A DNA stretch of 64,000 nt from Azospira restricta. Its GTDB lineage: Bacteria > Pseudomonadota > Gammaproteobacteria > Burkholderiales > Rhodocyclaceae. Under the pieces are notes generated by a model that did no database searches, was not told the DNA's origin, and saw nothing but the letters and a program-made list of their open reading frames with translations. The stretch is taken from positions 3,481,501 to 3,545,500 of the forward strand of contig NZ_CP064781.1 of NCBI RefSeq assembly GCF_016858125.1, in the 5' to 3' direction. Below, in pieces: positions 36,261 through 48,055 of the stretch; the first letter of the stretch is position 1, and each line of letters opens with the position of its first letter. Position numbers and translations under genes: made by a program.

Positions 36261-37543
36261 CAGGGACGTTCCTTGAGGGCGCGCATGACGGCCGCCACGG
36301 TGTAGAAGGATCCAAAGGCGAGAATTCTATCATCTTCGCCGGCCGCCTTCCGGGCCGCGGCGAAGGCGGCGGCCGGGTCGGCGTGGAGGTCCACGCTGCC
36401 GCCCAGGTTCTGCCCGGCGATCGCCTGCGCCAGCGTTTCGGCGGTCGCGCCGCGCGGCACGGCCAGCGTCGCCAGGTGCCAGTGGTCGACCTTGCCGGCG
36501 AGCGCGGCGAGCGCGCCGCCGACGTCCTTGTCGGCGAGCATGCCGACGACCGCGTGCGTCTTCGCGTAGAAGCCCATGTCGCCGAGGTTGGCGGCGAGCA
36601 CGCCGACCGCCTGCGGGTTGTGGGCAACGTCGAGGACCACCGCCGGCTTGCCGGGAACGAGCTGGAAGCGGCCGGCGAGCTCGATCTCGATCAGCCCGCG
36701 GCGCACCGACTGCATGTCGACCGGCAGCTTCGCCTTCACCGCGTCGAGCGCGGCCAAGGCCGCCGAGGCGTTGGCCAGCTGCTGCGAACCGCGGATGCCG
36801 GGGTTGGCCAGCCCGCCGCGGCGCAGGTTGTTGCGCCCCCACCAGGTCCATTGCGTCTTGTCGCCGAAGTAGCCGAAGTCGCGGCCGATCAGCTGCAGGT
36901 CGGCGCCGATCGCCGTTGCATGGTCGACGAGCGATTGCGGCGGCTGCGGGTCGGCGCAGATCGCCGGCCGGCCGGCGCGGAAGATGCCGGCCTTCTCGCG
37001 GCCGATGCTCTCGCGGTCGGGGCCGAGCCAGTCGGTGTGGTCGAGCGCGATGCCGGTGACCACCGACACGTCGGGCTCATAGACGTTCACCGCGTCGAGC
37101 CGGCCGCCGAGGCCGACTTCGAGGATGGCGACATCGACGTTCGCGGCGGCGAACACTTCCCACGCGGCGAGCGTGCCGAATTCGAAGTAGGTCAGCGCGA
37201 CGTCGCCGGCGGCGACGCGCGCCGCCTCGACGCGCGCGAAGGCGTCGCACAGTGGCGCGTCGGCGACCGGTTCGCGGTCGAGGCGCACGCGCTCGTTGTA
37301 GGCCAGCAGGTGCGGCGACGCGTAGCAGCCGGTGCGGTAGCCCGAGTACGACAGGATGTGGTCGAGGTAGGCGCAGGTCGAGCCCTTGCCGTTGGTGCCG
37401 CCGACGATGATCACCGGGCAGCTTTCGCGCTGGCCGAGCTGGGCCTTGACGCGCGCGACACGCTCGAGCCCCAGCTCGATCCCGGCCTGCCCTTTCGGGT
37501 GCAGGGATTCGAGGTGGGCCAGCCAGTCTGCGAGGGTTCTCAA
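36260..37543 (-). CDS. folC: folylpolyglutamate/dihydrofolate synthase
   Basis: A 427-residue Mur-ligase-like enzyme that adds glutamate to dihydropteroate and folates. The ATP loop is IIVGGTNGKGSTCAYLD. The folate part has GCYASPHLLAYNERVRL and YFEFGTLAAWEVFA, and the ligase middle GLGGRLDAVNVYEPDVSVVT and IALDHTDWLG, followed by EKAGIFR. The C-terminal domain starts about residue 290. It lies between accD (14 bases) and the SPOR gene, the usual order. Confidence 0.97.
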   Translation of the reverse strand: MRTLADWLAHLESLHPKGQAGIELGLERVARVKAQLGQRESCPVIIVGGTNGKGSTCAYLDHILSYSGYRTGCYASPHLLAYNERVRLDREPVADAPLCDAFARVEAARVAAGDVALTYFEFGTLAAWEVFAAANVDVAILEVGLGGRLDAVNVYEPDVSVVTGIALDHTDWLGPDRESIGREKAGIFRAGRPAICADPQPPQSLVDHATAIGADLQLIGRDFGYFGDKTQWTWWGRNNLRRGGLANPGIRGSQQLANASAALAALDAVKAKLPVDMQSVRRGLIEIELAGRFQLVPGKPAVVLDVAHNPQAVGVLAANLGDMGFYAKTHAVVGMLADKDVGGALAALAGKVDHWHLATLAVPRGATAETLAQAIAGQNLGGSVDLHADPAAAFAAARKAAGEDDRILAFGSFYTVAAVMRALKERP

Positions 37544-37557
37544 GCGCGAATCTGGCC

Positions 37558-38430
37558 TTAGGCGGCAGCGGGGAGTTTCTGCAGCAGCGCCAGCAGCTGG
37601 GCCAGCGTCGCCTTCATCTCGCGGCGGTCGACGATCATGTCGATGGCGCCCTTCTCGAGCAGGAACTCGGAACGCTGGAAGCCTTCCGGCAGCTTCTCGC
37701 GCACCGTCTGCTCGATCACGCGCGGGCCGGCGAAGCCGATCAGCGCGTTCGGCTCGGCGATGACGATGTCGCCGACGAAGGCGAACGACGCCGAGACGCC
37801 GCCCATGGTCGGGTCGGTGAGGATCGAGATGAACGGCAGCTGCCTCTCGGAGAGCTTGGTCAGCGCGGCCGTGGTCTTGGCCATCTGCATCAGCGAGAAG
37901 AGGCCTTCCTGCATGCGCGCGCCGCCCGAGGCGGTGACGCAGATGAAGGGCAGGTCGTTCTCGACCGCGACGCGGACGCCGCGCACGAAGCGCTCGCCGA
38001 GCACCGAGCCCATCGAGCCGCCCATGAAGTCGAACTCGAAGGCCGAGACGACCACCGGGATGGTGTTGATCGCGCCCTGCATGACCACCAGCGAATCGGT
38101 CTCGCCGCTGGTTTCGCAGGCGTCGGCGAGGCGCTCGGGATAGCGGCGGCTGTCCTTGAACTTCAGCGTGTCGACCGGCAGCACTTCATCGCCGATCTCG
38201 TAGCGGCCTTCCTCGTCGAGCAGCAGGTCGAGGCGTGCGCGCGCCTTGACGCGGTTGTGGTGGCCGCACTTCGGGCAGACGTTGAGGTTGTTCTCGAGGT
38301 CGGTCGCGTAGAGCACCGCCTCGCACGACGGGCACTTGCTCCACAGGCCCTCGGGCAGCGACGACTTGCGCGCGGCGCCCGGTTCGTTGCGCTTGATCTT
38401 CGGCGGCAGCAGTTTGTTCAGCCAGCTCAT
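37558..38430 (-). CDS. accD: acetyl-CoA carboxylase carboxyltransferase beta subunit
   Basis: A 290-residue subunit that with AccA moves the carboxyl group from biotin to acetyl-CoA, forming malonyl-CoA. It has the N-terminal zinc ribbon ([13 protein letters not shown]...CPKCGHH, four cysteines) and the crotonase-fold core ([50 protein letters not shown]). Full length. Confidence 0.98.
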   Translation of the reverse strand: MSWLNKLLPPKIKRNEPGAARKSSLPEGLWSKCPSCEAVLYATDLENNLNVCPKCGHHNRVKARARLDLLLDEEGRYEIGDEVLPVDTLKFKDSRRYPERLADACETSGETDSLVVMQGAINTIPVVVSAFEFDFMGGSMGSVLGERFVRGVRVAVENDLPFICVTASGGARMQEGLFSLMQMAKTTAALTKLSERQLPFISILTDPTMGGVSASFAFVGDIVIAEPNALIGFAGPRVIEQTVREKLPEGFQRSEFLLEKGAIDMIVDRREMKATLAQLLALLQKLPAAA

Positions 38431-38459
38431 CTTGTTCTTCCTTGTGCGGGACGCGCGCC

Positions 38460-39260
38460 TTAGGCGGCGTCCATCCCCTGACGGATGCCGGAGACCAGCG
38501 CCTTGACCTTGGCGCAGGCGGTTTCCGGCGTCGATTTTTCGATTTCCTCGATGATCCGGCTGCCGACGACGACGGCATCGGCGATGCGCGCGATGCGCGC
38601 GGCGGTCTCGGCGTCGCGGATACCGAAGCCGACGCCGACCGGCAGGCCAGTCTGCTCGCGGATCGCCGGCAGGCGCGCGGCGACGGCGTCGACGTCGAGC
38701 GCCGCCGAACCGGTGACGCCCTTCAGCGAGACGTAATAGACGTAGCCGCTGGCGACCTTCGCGGTGCCGGCGATGCGTTCCTCGGTCGAGGTCGGCGCCA
38801 GCAGGAAGATCGGATCGAGCCCGCAGTGCTTCATCGCCGCGGAGAACTCGGCGCTCTCCTCGGGCGGATAGTCGACGACCAGCACGCCGTCGACGCCAGC
38901 CTCACGTGCGGCGACGGCGAAGGCGTCGACGCCCATCGCCTCGACCGGGTTGGCATAGCCCATCAGCACCACCGGCGTGTCGGCGTTGGTCTTGCGGAAC
39001 TCGGCGACGACGGCGAGCACCTTCTTCATGCTCATGCCCTTCGCCAGCGCGCGCTCGGAGGCGCGCTGGATGGTCGGGCCGTCGGCCATCGGGTCGGAGA
39101 ACGGCACGCCGAGCTCGATGATGTCGGCGCCGGCCTCGACCAGCGCGTGCATCAGCGGCACGGTCAGCGCGGCATCGGGATCGCCGGCGGTGATGAACGG
39201 GATCAGCGCCTTGCGGCCCTGCGCCTTGAGGCGCTCGAAACTGGCTTGGATGCGGGACAT
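38460..39260 (-). CDS. trpA: tryptophan synthase alpha subunit
   Basis: A 266-residue TIM barrel that cleaves indole-3-glycerol phosphate to indole. The catalytic Glu and Asp lie in [17 protein letters not shown]. The phosphate-binding loops are [10 protein letters not shown] and VVVGSRIIE. The start at 39260 gives [22 protein letters not shown], the normal N-terminus; the longer open frame upstream overlaps trpB and is not used. It lies 13 bases after trpB. Confidence 0.97.
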   Translation of the reverse strand: MSRIQASFERLKAQGRKALIPFITAGDPDAALTVPLMHALVEAGADIIELGVPFSDPMADGPTIQRASERALAKGMSMKKVLAVVAEFRKTNADTPVVLMGYANPVEAMGVDAFAVAAREAGVDGVLVVDYPPEESAEFSAAMKHCGLDPIFLLAPTSTEERIAGTAKVASGYVYYVSLKGVTGSAALDVDAVAARLPAIREQTGLPVGVGFGIRDAETAARIARIADAVVVGSRIIEEIEKSTPETACAKVKALVSGIRQGMDAA

Positions 39261-39273
39261 TCTGGGCGTCCTG

Positions 39274-40459
<1,186 letters not shown>

Positions 40460-40473
<14 letters not shown>

Positions 40474-41080
40474 TGCGAACTCCAGCAATAAAGGCGGCAA
40501 TCTTGGCGTGATCCTTCACACCCTTCGAAACCTCGACCCCGGACGACACGTCGACGGCGGCGGGCCGCACGCGGCGCACGGCCTCGCCGACGTTATCCAC
40601 CGCAAGACCGCCGGAGAGCACGATCGGCCGCGGCAGCCCGCTCGGGATCAGGCTCCAGTCGAAGGTATGGCCGGCGCCGCCGTAGCCGTCGACGAAGGCG
40701 TCGAGCAGCAGGGCCTGGGCCGACGGAAACGAAGCCGCGTATTGTACCAAATCGAACCCCGGCCTCATCCGCGCCGCCTTCAGGTAGGGCCGGTCGAACT
40801 GGCGGCAATAGGCTTCGTCCTCGTCGCCGTGGAACTGCAGCAGGCTGAGCGGCACTGCCGCCAGCGTCGCGCGCACGGTCGCCGCGTCGGCATTGACGAA
40901 GAGGCCGACGATGTCGAGGAAGGGCGGCATCGCCCGGGCGATTTCGGCGGCGTGCCCGAGATCGACGAAGCGCGGGCTCCGCGGGTAGAAGACGAGGCCA
41001 ATCGCGTCGGCGCCGGCGTCTGCCGCGGCGAGGCCGTCAGTGATGCTGGTGATGCCGCAGATCTTGATCCGGACAGGCAT
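40460..41080 (-). CDS. trpF: phosphoribosylanthranilate isomerase
   Basis: A 206-residue TIM barrel for the third tryptophan-specific step. The catalytic Cys is in [16 protein letters not shown]; the general acid region [20 protein letters not shown] and the end [21 protein letters not shown] are standard. It is free-standing (not fused to trpC), as in other betaproteobacteria. It starts one base after the truA stop and overlaps trpB, so truA-trpF-trpB-trpA are transcribed together. Confidence 0.97.
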
Positions 41081-41081
41081 G

Positions 41082-41864
41082 TCATATCCCCGTGAGCACC
41101 GGCGCCGGCAGTTCCGGCAAGCCCCAGTGCGCTTCGTAGCTGATGCCGGACAGGTAGAGCCCGTCCGGCGAGAAGGTCGGCGCCGCCCGCTTGCGGTCGC
41201 GGCATTCGAGCAGTTCGTCGATCCACGCCGGCGAATGCTTGCCCTTGCCGATATAGACCAGCGTGCCGACCAGGTTGCGCACCATGTGGTGCAGGAAGGC
41301 GGACGCCTCGAAGTCGAAGACGACATGGTCGCCGGCCTGCCATACCCAGGCCTCGCGCAGTTCCTTGACCGGCGACTTGGCCTGGCACTCGGCGGCGCGG
41401 AAGGCCGAGAAGTCGTGCTCGCCGAGCAGCCGCGCGGCGGCGGCCTGCATCGCGGCGAGGTCGAGCGGCTGGTGGAACCAGCCGACGCGGCCGTGCGTCA
41501 GCCCCGGGCGCTGCGGCCGGTTGAGCAGCAGGTAGCGGTAGCGGCGGCCGCGCGCCGAGAAGCGGGCGTGGAAGTCGTCCGCCACCGGCTGCGCCCAGCG
41601 CACGGCGACGGCGTCCGGCAGCAGCGTGTTGGTGCCGCGCACCCAGGCCGACAGCGGCCGCTCGGCGAGGCACTCGAAATGCACGACCTGGCAGCTGGCA
41701 TGCACGCCGGCGTCGGTGCGTCCGGCGCAGACGACCGCGATCGGCTCGCCGGCGATTTCGGAAAGGGCCTTCTCCAGCGCGTCCTGCACGGTGTTGCCGG
41801 AGGGCTGCGTCTGCCAGCCGTGGAAGGCGCGGCCGTCGTATTCGAGGCAGAGCGCGATCTTCAT
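41082..41864 (-). CDS. truA: tRNA pseudouridine synthase A
   Basis: A 260-residue enzyme that makes pseudouridine at tRNA positions 38-40. Nucleophile Asp51 lies in VCAGRTDAGVHASCQVVHF. Other blocks are YDGRAFHGWQTQP, RRYRYLLLNRPQRP and VRNLVGTLVYIGKGK. It overlaps the upstream EcfT-like gene by 4 bases. Confidence 0.97.
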   Translation of the reverse strand: MKIALCLEYDGRAFHGWQTQPSGNTVQDALEKALSEIAGEPIAVVCAGRTDAGVHASCQVVHFECLAERPLSAWVRGTNTLLPDAVAVRWAQPVADDFHARFSARGRRYRYLLLNRPQRPGLTHGRVGWFHQPLDLAAMQAAAARLLGEHDFSAFRAAECQAKSPVKELREAWVWQAGDHVVFDFEASAFLHHMVRNLVGTLVYIGKGKHSPAWIDELLECRDRKRAAPTFSPDGLYLSGISYEAHWGLPELPAPVLTGI

Positions 41865-42463
41865 GCGACCAGCACCACGGCCGTCGCCACCAGCGCGGCG
41901 GCGAGCGCCGTCCAGTCGGCGACCGTCGCCGGCGGCAGTGCCAGCGTCACCTCCGCCGGCGCCTCGCCGTTCGGATCGGGATCGAGCAGGTGCTTCCAGC
42001 CCCCCTTCGGCATCCGCGCGGCGTAATGCAGCGCCAGCGAGAGGCGCACCACCGCGCGGTCGACATCGAGGCGGAACGCCGCCAGCGGGCGCAGCAGCAC
42101 GTGGCAGCCGGCCATCAGCCGCTCGACCGGAGTCGTTTCCAGCAGCAGCGCGACCGCGGCGAGCACCAGCAGCAGCCGGCCGAGCTGCGTCAGCCCTTCG
42201 CCCAGGCCCTCCCAGGTCGGTACCCAGGCGCCGCCATCGGCGCGCACCGGCTCACCGGCGACGCCCCAGGCGAGCACCGCGAGCAGCGACAGCAGCAGCC
42301 AGCGCGCACGCCAGGCCAGCCGCGCCCAGCGCGCGACGACGGCGCGGCCGGCAAGCGGCACGAGCCCGAAGGCGAGCGCCAGCGGCAGGCCGGACAGCGA
42401 CTGCACCGCGATCACGGCGAGCAGCCAGCAGCAGAGGCGGTGCGCGGGATGAAGTTGCGCCAT
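41861..42463 (-). CDS. CbiQ/EcfT-like membrane protein
   Basis: A 200-residue very hydrophobic protein with four to five membrane segments. It begins MAQLHPAHRLCCWLLAVIAV. The middle ARWARLAWRARWLLLSLLAV and the later LLETTPVERLMAGCHVLLRP resemble the membrane core and coupling region of EcfT/CbiQ proteins (transmembrane component of energy-coupling-factor importers), but the ARG-type coupling motifs are not clear. No ATPase or substrate subunit is encoded nearby. The start at 42463 is chosen over 42547 because the region upstream is the fimV terminator. It overlaps truA by 4 bases. Confidence 0.6.
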   Translation of the reverse strand: MAQLHPAHRLCCWLLAVIAVQSLSGLPLALAFGLVPLAGRAVVARWARLAWRARWLLLSLLAVLAWGVAGEPVRADGGAWVPTWEGLGEGLTQLGRLLLVLAAVALLLETTPVERLMAGCHVLLRPLAAFRLDVDRAVVRLSLALHYAARMPKGGWKHLLDPDPNGEAPAEVTLALPPATVADWTALAAALVATAVVLVA

Positions 42464-42504
42464 CGGCAATCGGGGCAATGAAAAATCGACGAGAAGGGCC
42501 ACGC

Positions 42505-42545
42505 GAAAAAGAAAAGGCCGCGCTCCCGAAGGAGCACGGCCCGCC
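42505..42545 (-). terminator. intrinsic terminator after fimV
   Basis: On the minus strand GGGCCGTGCTCC-TTCG-GGAGCGCGGCC is followed by TTTTCTTTTT. It is a strong hairpin with a UUCG tetraloop. It separates fimV from the downstream membrane-protein/truA/trp operon. Confidence 0.9.
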
Positions 42546-42619
42546 ATTTTACCCCGCGGCCTGCCGCCGCGTCAGGCGCACCCCGAGGGCACCTGTTCGT
42601 GATGCGCAAAGCGCATCAC

Positions 42620-45544
42620 TCAGGCGCCGATCCGCGCCAGGATCGCGCGCGCGGCGTCCTGCTGCTCGGCGTTGCCTTCCTGCACGACTTCCTGCAGCAG
42701 TTCGCGGGCGCCTTCCATGTCGCCCATCTCCTCGTAGGCCTTGGCCAGGTCGAGCTTGGTCGCCACCTCTTCGCTGCCGCCGATCGCGGGCAGTTCGACG
42801 GCGGGCTCGAGCGCGCCACCAAAGGCCGGCGCGACGACCGTTTCCAGCTGGCCGGTCTCGAAGCTCGGCAGTTCCTCGGCGGCGGCCTTCGGTTCGGCCA
42901 GGTCGAGGTTGATCGAGGTCATGTCGAAGGACGGCGTCGCCATCGGCTCGCCGAGCACGGTCGATTCGGTCAGCTTGACGTCGAATTCCAGCCCGCCGTG
43001 CTCGATCTCGCCCGCGTCCGCGGCGGGCTCCGCTGCGACGGCCGGCGCCGGCGCCGCGGTGTCCAGGCCGAGGTCGAAGTCGAGCGCCGACGGTTCGTCG
43101 GCCGCCGGCGCCGCGGACGGCGCCGGTTCGGCTTCGATCCTGATTTCCGGCAGGTCGAAGTCAAGCGCCGCCGGTTCCTCCGGCTCCGGTGCCTTGGCCG
43201 CCGGCATCACCGCGACGATCGACGACGTGGTGCCGAGATCGAAATCGAGGCCGGTACCGGCCTCGGCCTCCGACGCCACGGCCTGCGGTAGCGTGACGGT
43301 CGATTCGAGGTCGCTCTTCACCGCCGGTTTCGCCGGCGTTGCCGGGCCGAGGTCGAAGTCGAGGCTGACCGGCTCGGTGCTGGCCACCGGCGCTTCCTCG
43401 GCGGCCACGGCAGCGGCCGCCGGTGCCGCCGCAGCGGCTGCAGCGGCCATCTGCGACAGCTGGCCGGGCATCGCCATCGTCTCCTTCATCGCCTGCGGCG
43501 AGACGATCACCGTCGCGTCGCTGTCGAACGCGGGGGTCGGCGCCGGCGCGCGGGAGCCGCTGTAGAGCGGATTCTGCGGATCGAGCTTGAGGCCCATCGC
43601 CGCCGCCTTCTCCCAGTCGGCACCGACGCCACCGGTGTCGCCGTAGAGTTCGGTCGCCAGCGACTCGAACTGCTTCAGGCTCTGCCGGTTGGCGTAGATC
43701 TCGAGCAGCTTGAGGTGGATCGCGTAGCGCTTGGGATCCTTGGTCTTCGCCTCGAGCAGGATTTCCTCGGCCTGCGCGTCGCGGCCGTAGGCCATGTAGA
43801 CGTCGGCTTCGGCGACCGGATCGACCTCGTCGGTGTCGATCGTGCCCGGCCCGGCCTGGCTGAAATCGGTCTGCGGCGGCGTATGCGAAGTGTCGACGCT
43901 CTGGCCGCCGGTCGTGCGGAACACCGAATTCTCGCTGAGGCTGGTCTGCGACAGGCCGGCGGTCGAGGTCGCCAGCGGCGTCTCGGCCGCGGCCGCGGCG
44001 GTGCGGCGCCGCTTGTAGGCGACGTAGCCGAGCAGCAGCGCGACGATGCCACCACCGCCGGCGAGCAGCATCGGGTTGTCCAGCAATTCGTCGACGAAGC
44101 TCGGCTCCTCGGGCAGCGGCGGCGGCACCACGACCTTCGGCTTCGGCTGCGGCGCCGGTTCGGGCTTCTGCTCCGCAACCGCGGGTGCCGGGGCCGGCTT
44201 GGCCTCCTCGGGCTTCTTCTCTTCGGCCTTCGGCGGCTCGGCCGGCGGCGTCACCGCCTCCGGCTTCTTCTCCTCGACCTTCGGCGGCTCCGCCGGCTTG
44301 GGCGGCTCCGCCGGCTTGGGCGGTTCTGCCGGCTTGGCGGCCGCGGCCGGCTTCGGCATCTCCGGCTGCTTCGCTTCGGCGGGCTTGGCCGCCTGCTTCT
44401 GCAGCTCGGCGAGATTCTGGTTCTTCAGCTCGACCAGCTTCTGCAGCTCATTGACGTTCTTTTCCAGCGCCGCGAGCCGCTCGTTGGCTTCCTTCAGCGC
44501 CTTTTCCTTGGCCAGCAGCTCGTCCTCGCCGACGCGGGCGGCGGGCTTGCCCTTGCCGGCCTCGGTCCGCGAGACGCGCACCTGATCCTTGGCTTCCGCC
44601 GCCGGGGCGACCTTCTCCTCGACGCGCGGCGTGATCTTGCCGGCGGCCTCCTGCTTGCCGGCCTCGTCGGCCGCCGGCGCCTGGCCGGCCGCAGCGGCGA
44701 GCTTGCGGCGGTAGGCGTTCCAGTCGGCGGCCTGCACCGCGACTTCCTTGCGCGCCTCGGTTTCGGATACCGCCTCGACCTCGGCCTTGTCCGGCACGGT
44801 CAGGATGCGGCCCGACTTCAGGCGGTTCATGTTGCCGCCGTCGAACGCCTCCTTGTTGCTGCGATAGAAACCGACCAGCATCTGGTCGAGCGAAACGCCC
44901 TCGTGCTGGTGCGCCGTGGCGATCTTGCGCAGCGTGTCGCCGGCCTTGACCTGGTAGCTGTCGCCGGCGGCCGCCTTCGGCTCCGCCGCTTCGGCGACCT
45001 TCGGCATCGGGGCTGCTGCGGGTGTCGCGGACGGCCGGCGGACGGCCGGCGCGCTCGGCGCCGGCGCCGGCAGCGGCCGCACTTCCGGCGCGGCGACCGG
45101 TGCCGCCGCCTTGGCGGCGACTTCCGGCGGATCGAGCAGGAAGGTGTATTCGCGGACCAGGCGTCCGGACGCCCAGTTGAGTTCCAGCAGCATGTCGACG
45201 AAGGGCTCGTTGAGCGGCCGGTCGGAACTCAGCTTGATGATCGGCTGACCGTTCGCGCGCTTGTCGATGGTGAAGCGGATCGACTGCAGCGGCGAGGCGT
45301 AATCGAGCCCGGCCGCCTTGAAGGCTTCGGCGGAAGCCAGGCCGGCTTTCATGCTCGACAGCTCTTCGCGCGTCGCCGACAGCTCGACCTCGGCGCGCAG
45401 CGGCTGGCCCAGCGCGGAGAAGACGGTGACCTTGCCGAGCCCCGCGGCCTGGGCCGCCAGTGGCAGCCCGGCGAGGGCAAAACCGGCGGCAATGACCAGT
45501 GTCGAGGCACGAAGCTTGAGCGTGGATTGTGGTTTATTTGTCAC
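42620..45544 (-). CDS. fimV: FimV-family polar peptidoglycan-binding protein (GTG start)
   Basis: A 974-residue inner-membrane protein that organises the cell pole and supports type IV pili and twitching. A signal sequence (1-33) precedes the FimV N-terminal domain (about 34-138, GLGKVTVFSALGQPLRAEVEL). A LysM domain follows at about 195-251 (YQVKAGDTLRKIATAHQHEG), then a coiled coil near 340-385, a Pro/Lys/Glu-rich stretch with EPPKPA-type repeats and a membrane helix at about 492-511. An acidic cytoplasmic region leads to a C-terminal TPR-like cap (LDLAKAYEEMGDMEGARELL). The start is GTG at 45544 with AAGGGTGG upstream. Length and layout fit FimV/HubP proteins. Confidence 0.93.
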   Translation of the reverse strand: MTNKPQSTLKLRASTLVIAAGFALAGLPLAAQAAGLGKVTVFSALGQPLRAEVELSATREELSSMKAGLASAEAFKAAGLDYASPLQSIRFTIDKRANGQPIIKLSSDRPLNEPFVDMLLELNWASGRLVREYTFLLDPPEVAAKAAAPVAAPEVRPLPAPAPSAPAVRRPSATPAAAPMPKVAEAAEPKAAAGDSYQVKAGDTLRKIATAHQHEGVSLDQMLVGFYRSNKEAFDGGNMNRLKSGRILTVPDKAEVEAVSETEARKEVAVQAADWNAYRRKLAAAAGQAPAADEAGKQEAAGKITPRVEEKVAPAAEAKDQVRVSRTEAGKGKPAARVGEDELLAKEKALKEANERLAALEKNVNELQKLVELKNQNLAELQKQAAKPAEAKQPEMPKPAAAAKPAEPPKPAEPPKPAEPPKVEEKKPEAVTPPAEPPKAEEKKPEEAKPAPAPAVAEQKPEPAPQPKPKVVVPPPLPEEPSFVDELLDNPMLLAGGGGIVALLLGYVAYKRRRTAAAAAETPLATSTAGLSQTSLSENSVFRTTGGQSVDTSHTPPQTDFSQAGPGTIDTDEVDPVAEADVYMAYGRDAQAEEILLEAKTKDPKRYAIHLKLLEIYANRQSLKQFESLATELYGDTGGVGADWEKAAAMGLKLDPQNPLYSGSRAPAPTPAFDSDATVIVSPQAMKETMAMPGQLSQMAAAAAAAAPAAAAVAAEEAPVASTEPVSLDFDLGPATPAKPAVKSDLESTVTLPQAVASEAEAGTGLDFDLGTTSSIVAVMPAAKAPEPEEPAALDFDLPEIRIEAEPAPSAAPAADEPSALDFDLGLDTAAPAPAVAAEPAADAGEIEHGGLEFDVKLTESTVLGEPMATPSFDMTSINLDLAEPKAAAEELPSFETGQLETVVAPAFGGALEPAVELPAIGGSEEVATKLDLAKAYEEMGDMEGARELLQEVVQEGNAEQQDAARAILARIGA

Positions 45545-45663
45545 CGCGCCACCCTTAGAGAGCGTCTATTTGGAATATTTAAAATAACATCATGAAGTTA
45601 GCGATGCAAGCTCAACTTCCTTCTAATATCGGCCGTTCCCGTGGCTTTTTTACCACAGGCGAT

Positions 45664-45699
45664 AAAAAAAGCCGGGGCCCGTCTGGGCACCCGGCTTTT
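45664..45699 (-). terminator. intrinsic terminator after asd
   Basis: On the minus strand AGCCGGGTGCCC-AGAC-GGGCCCCGGCT is followed by TTTTTTTATCG. A strong hairpin with a seven-base T-run, 60 bases after the asd stop codon. Confidence 0.93.
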
Positions 45700-45761
45700 C
45701 TTGCGGTGCTTGCCGATCAGGCTCGCCCCAAGCGCGCTTCCTCGCGATGCTCGCGCAGCAC

Positions 45762-46895
45762 TCAGGCTTCGAGCAGGATGCGCAGCATGCGGCGCAGCGG
45801 CTCGGCGGCGCCCCACAGCAGCTGGTCGCCGCAGGTAAAGGCGGCGAGGTACTCGGGCCCCATCGCCATCTTGTGCAGGCGGCCGACCGGAACGGTCAGC
45901 GTGCCGGTGACGGCGGCCGGGGTGAGTTCGCGCTCACTGATCTCGCGCTCGTTGGGGACGACCTTCACCCAGTCGTTGGCGGTGCCGATGATCTGGGTCA
46001 GCTCGTCGAGCGGGACGTCCTTCTTCAGCTTGATCGTCAGCGCCTGCGAGTGGCAGCGCATGGCGCCGATGCGCACGCACAGGCCGTCGATCGGGATCGA
46101 GCCGGCGGTCTTGAAGGCCGGCTTGCCGAGGATCTTGTTGCACTCGGCGCCGCCCTTCCACTCTTCCTTCGACTGGCCGCCGTCGACCGGGACGTCGATC
46201 CACGGGATCAGCGAGCCGGCGAGCGGGGTGTTGCGGAAGTTCTTCTTCGGGAAGCTGTCCGAACGGATGGTCTCGGCGACCTTGCGGTCGATGTCGAGGA
46301 TCGCCGAGGCCGGATCGGCGAGCAGGTCCTTCACTGAATCGTGGATGACGCCCATCTGCGAGATCAGCTCGCGCATGTTCTGCGCGCCGGCGCCGGAGGC
46401 GGCCTGGTAGGTCATCGAGGTCGCCCATTCGACGAGGTCGTTCTGGAACAGGCCGCCGAGGCCCATCAGCATCAGCGAGACGGTGCAGTTGCCGCCGATC
46501 CAGTTCCTGCCGCCCCTGGCCAGCGAGTCCTTGATCACGTTCATGTTGACCGGGTCGAGGATGATGACGGCGTCGTCGGCCATGCGCAGTGCGCTGGCGG
46601 CGTCGATCCAGTGGCCGTTCCAGCCGGCGGCGCGCAGCTTGGGGAAGACTTCCTTGGTGTAGTCGCCGCCCTGGCAGGTAATGACGATGTCGCAGGACTT
46701 CAGCGCGTCGATGTTCGACGCGTCCTGCAGCGGCGCGGCCGCTTCCTTGCCGCCGAAGACCGGGGCCTTGCCGCCGGCGTTCGAGGTCGAGAAATACACC
46801 GGCTCGATATGGGCGAAATCGCCCTCTTCCACCATGCGCTGCATGAGGACCGAACCGACCATGCCGCGCCAACCCACCAGACCAACTCGCTTCAT
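45762..46895 (-). CDS. asd: aspartate-semialdehyde dehydrogenase
   Basis: A 377-residue NADPH enzyme that reduces aspartyl phosphate, feeding lysine, methionine, threonine and diaminopimelate synthesis. It has the dinucleotide-binding start [18 protein letters not shown], active-site Cys in [13 protein letters not shown] and the later block [18 protein letters not shown]. It is the gammaproteobacterial-type Asd. An ATG at 46895 preceded by GAGGAA is taken as the start; the GTG at 46898 is also possible. It lies 67 bases after leuB. Confidence 0.96.
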   Translation of the reverse strand: MKRVGLVGWRGMVGSVLMQRMVEEGDFAHIEPVYFSTSNAGGKAPVFGGKEAAAPLQDASNIDALKSCDIVITCQGGDYTKEVFPKLRAAGWNGHWIDAASALRMADDAVIILDPVNMNVIKDSLARGGRNWIGGNCTVSLMLMGLGGLFQNDLVEWATSMTYQAASGAGAQNMRELISQMGVIHDSVKDLLADPASAILDIDRKVAETIRSDSFPKKNFRNTPLAGSLIPWIDVPVDGGQSKEEWKGGAECNKILGKPAFKTAGSIPIDGLCVRIGAMRCHSQALTIKLKKDVPLDELTQIIGTANDWVKVVPNEREISERELTPAAVTGTLTVPVGRLHKMAMGPEYLAAFTCGDQLLWGAAEPLRRMLRILLEA

Positions 46896-46968
46896 CACTG
46901 CTTCCTCGGCAAAAAGCTCAACAAAAATGTAACGTTACCACAGATGCTGCGGCGCACCACGACGCAGA

Positions 46969-48033
46969 TCAAAGCGCCGCGAGCACCGCGTCGCCCATCT
47001 CCTTCGTGCCGACCTTCTTCGTTCCCGGCTCGTAGATGTCGCCGGTGCGGAAGCCCTGTGCCAGCACCTTCTTGACCGCCCCCTCGACGCGCTGCGCGGC
47101 TTCCTCCAAGTTGAAGGTATAGCGCAGCATCATCGCCGCCGACAGGATGGTCGCCAGCGGGTTGGCCACGCCCTTGCCGGCGATGTCCGGGGCCGAGCCG
47201 TGCGACGGCTCGTAGAGGCCCTTGTTGTTGGCGTCGAGCGAGGCCGACGGCAGCATGCCGATCGAGCCGGTCAGCATCGACGCCTCATCCGACAGGATGT
47301 CGCCGAACATGTTGCCGGTGACCATCACGTCGAACTGCTTCGGCGCCTTCACCAGCTGCATCGCGGCGTTGTCGACCAGCATGTGCGTCAGCTCGACGTC
47401 CGGGTATTCCGGCGCCAGCTCGTTCATCACGTCGCGCCACAGCTGCGTCGTTTCCAGCACGTTCATCTTGTCAACCGAGCACACCTTGCGGTTGCGCTTC
47501 CTCGCCGCCTCGAAGGCGACGCGACCGATGCGGCGGACCTCGCTCTCGGTGTAGTGCATGGTGTTGAAGCCGAAGCGCTGGCTCTTGCCGTCGACGTCGC
47601 GCACCTCGATGCCGCGCGGCTGGCCGAAGTAGATGTCGCCGGTCAGTTCGCGGACGATCAGGATGTCGAGGCCGGCGACGACTTCCGGCTTCAAGGTCGA
47701 CGCATTGGCCAGTTCCGGGTAGAGGATCGCCGGGCGCAGGTTGGCAAACAGGCCGAGTTGCTTGCGGATGCCCAACAGGCCGCGCTCGGGCCGTTGCTCG
47801 CGCGGCAGCGCGTCCCACTGCGGGCCGCCGACGGCGCCGAGCAGCACGGCGTCGGCCGCCTGCGCGAGCTTCTGCGTCGCTTCCGGATACGGGGTGCCGG
47901 TCGCATCCACCGCGCAGCCGCCGAGCAGCGCCTCTTCCATTTCGAAACCGAGGCCCAGCGCGTTCAGCACGCGCACGGCTTCCGCCATGATCTCGGGACC
48001 GATGCCGTCGCCCGGCAGCACGCAAATCTTCAT
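46969..48033 (-). CDS. leuB: 3-isopropylmalate dehydrogenase
   Basis: A 354-residue NAD enzyme of leucine synthesis. It shows [20 protein letters not shown], the substrate loop [24 protein letters not shown] (in parts), [12 protein letters not shown], and [26 protein letters not shown] (in parts). The start at 48033 (AGGAAAG upstream) is preferred to the ATG at 48087. It follows leuD by 22 bases. Confidence 0.97.
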   Translation of the reverse strand: MKICVLPGDGIGPEIMAEAVRVLNALGLGFEMEEALLGGCAVDATGTPYPEATQKLAQAADAVLLGAVGGPQWDALPREQRPERGLLGIRKQLGLFANLRPAILYPELANASTLKPEVVAGLDILIVRELTGDIYFGQPRGIEVRDVDGKSQRFGFNTMHYTESEVRRIGRVAFEAARKRNRKVCSVDKMNVLETTQLWRDVMNELAPEYPDVELTHMLVDNAAMQLVKAPKQFDVMVTGNMFGDILSDEASMLTGSIGMLPSASLDANNKGLYEPSHGSAPDIAGKGVANPLATILSAAMMLRYTFNLEEAAQRVEGAVKKVLAQGFRTGDIYEPGTKKVGTKEMGDAVLAAL

Positions 48034-48055
48034 CGTTCTTTCCTGTGTCGTGGGG

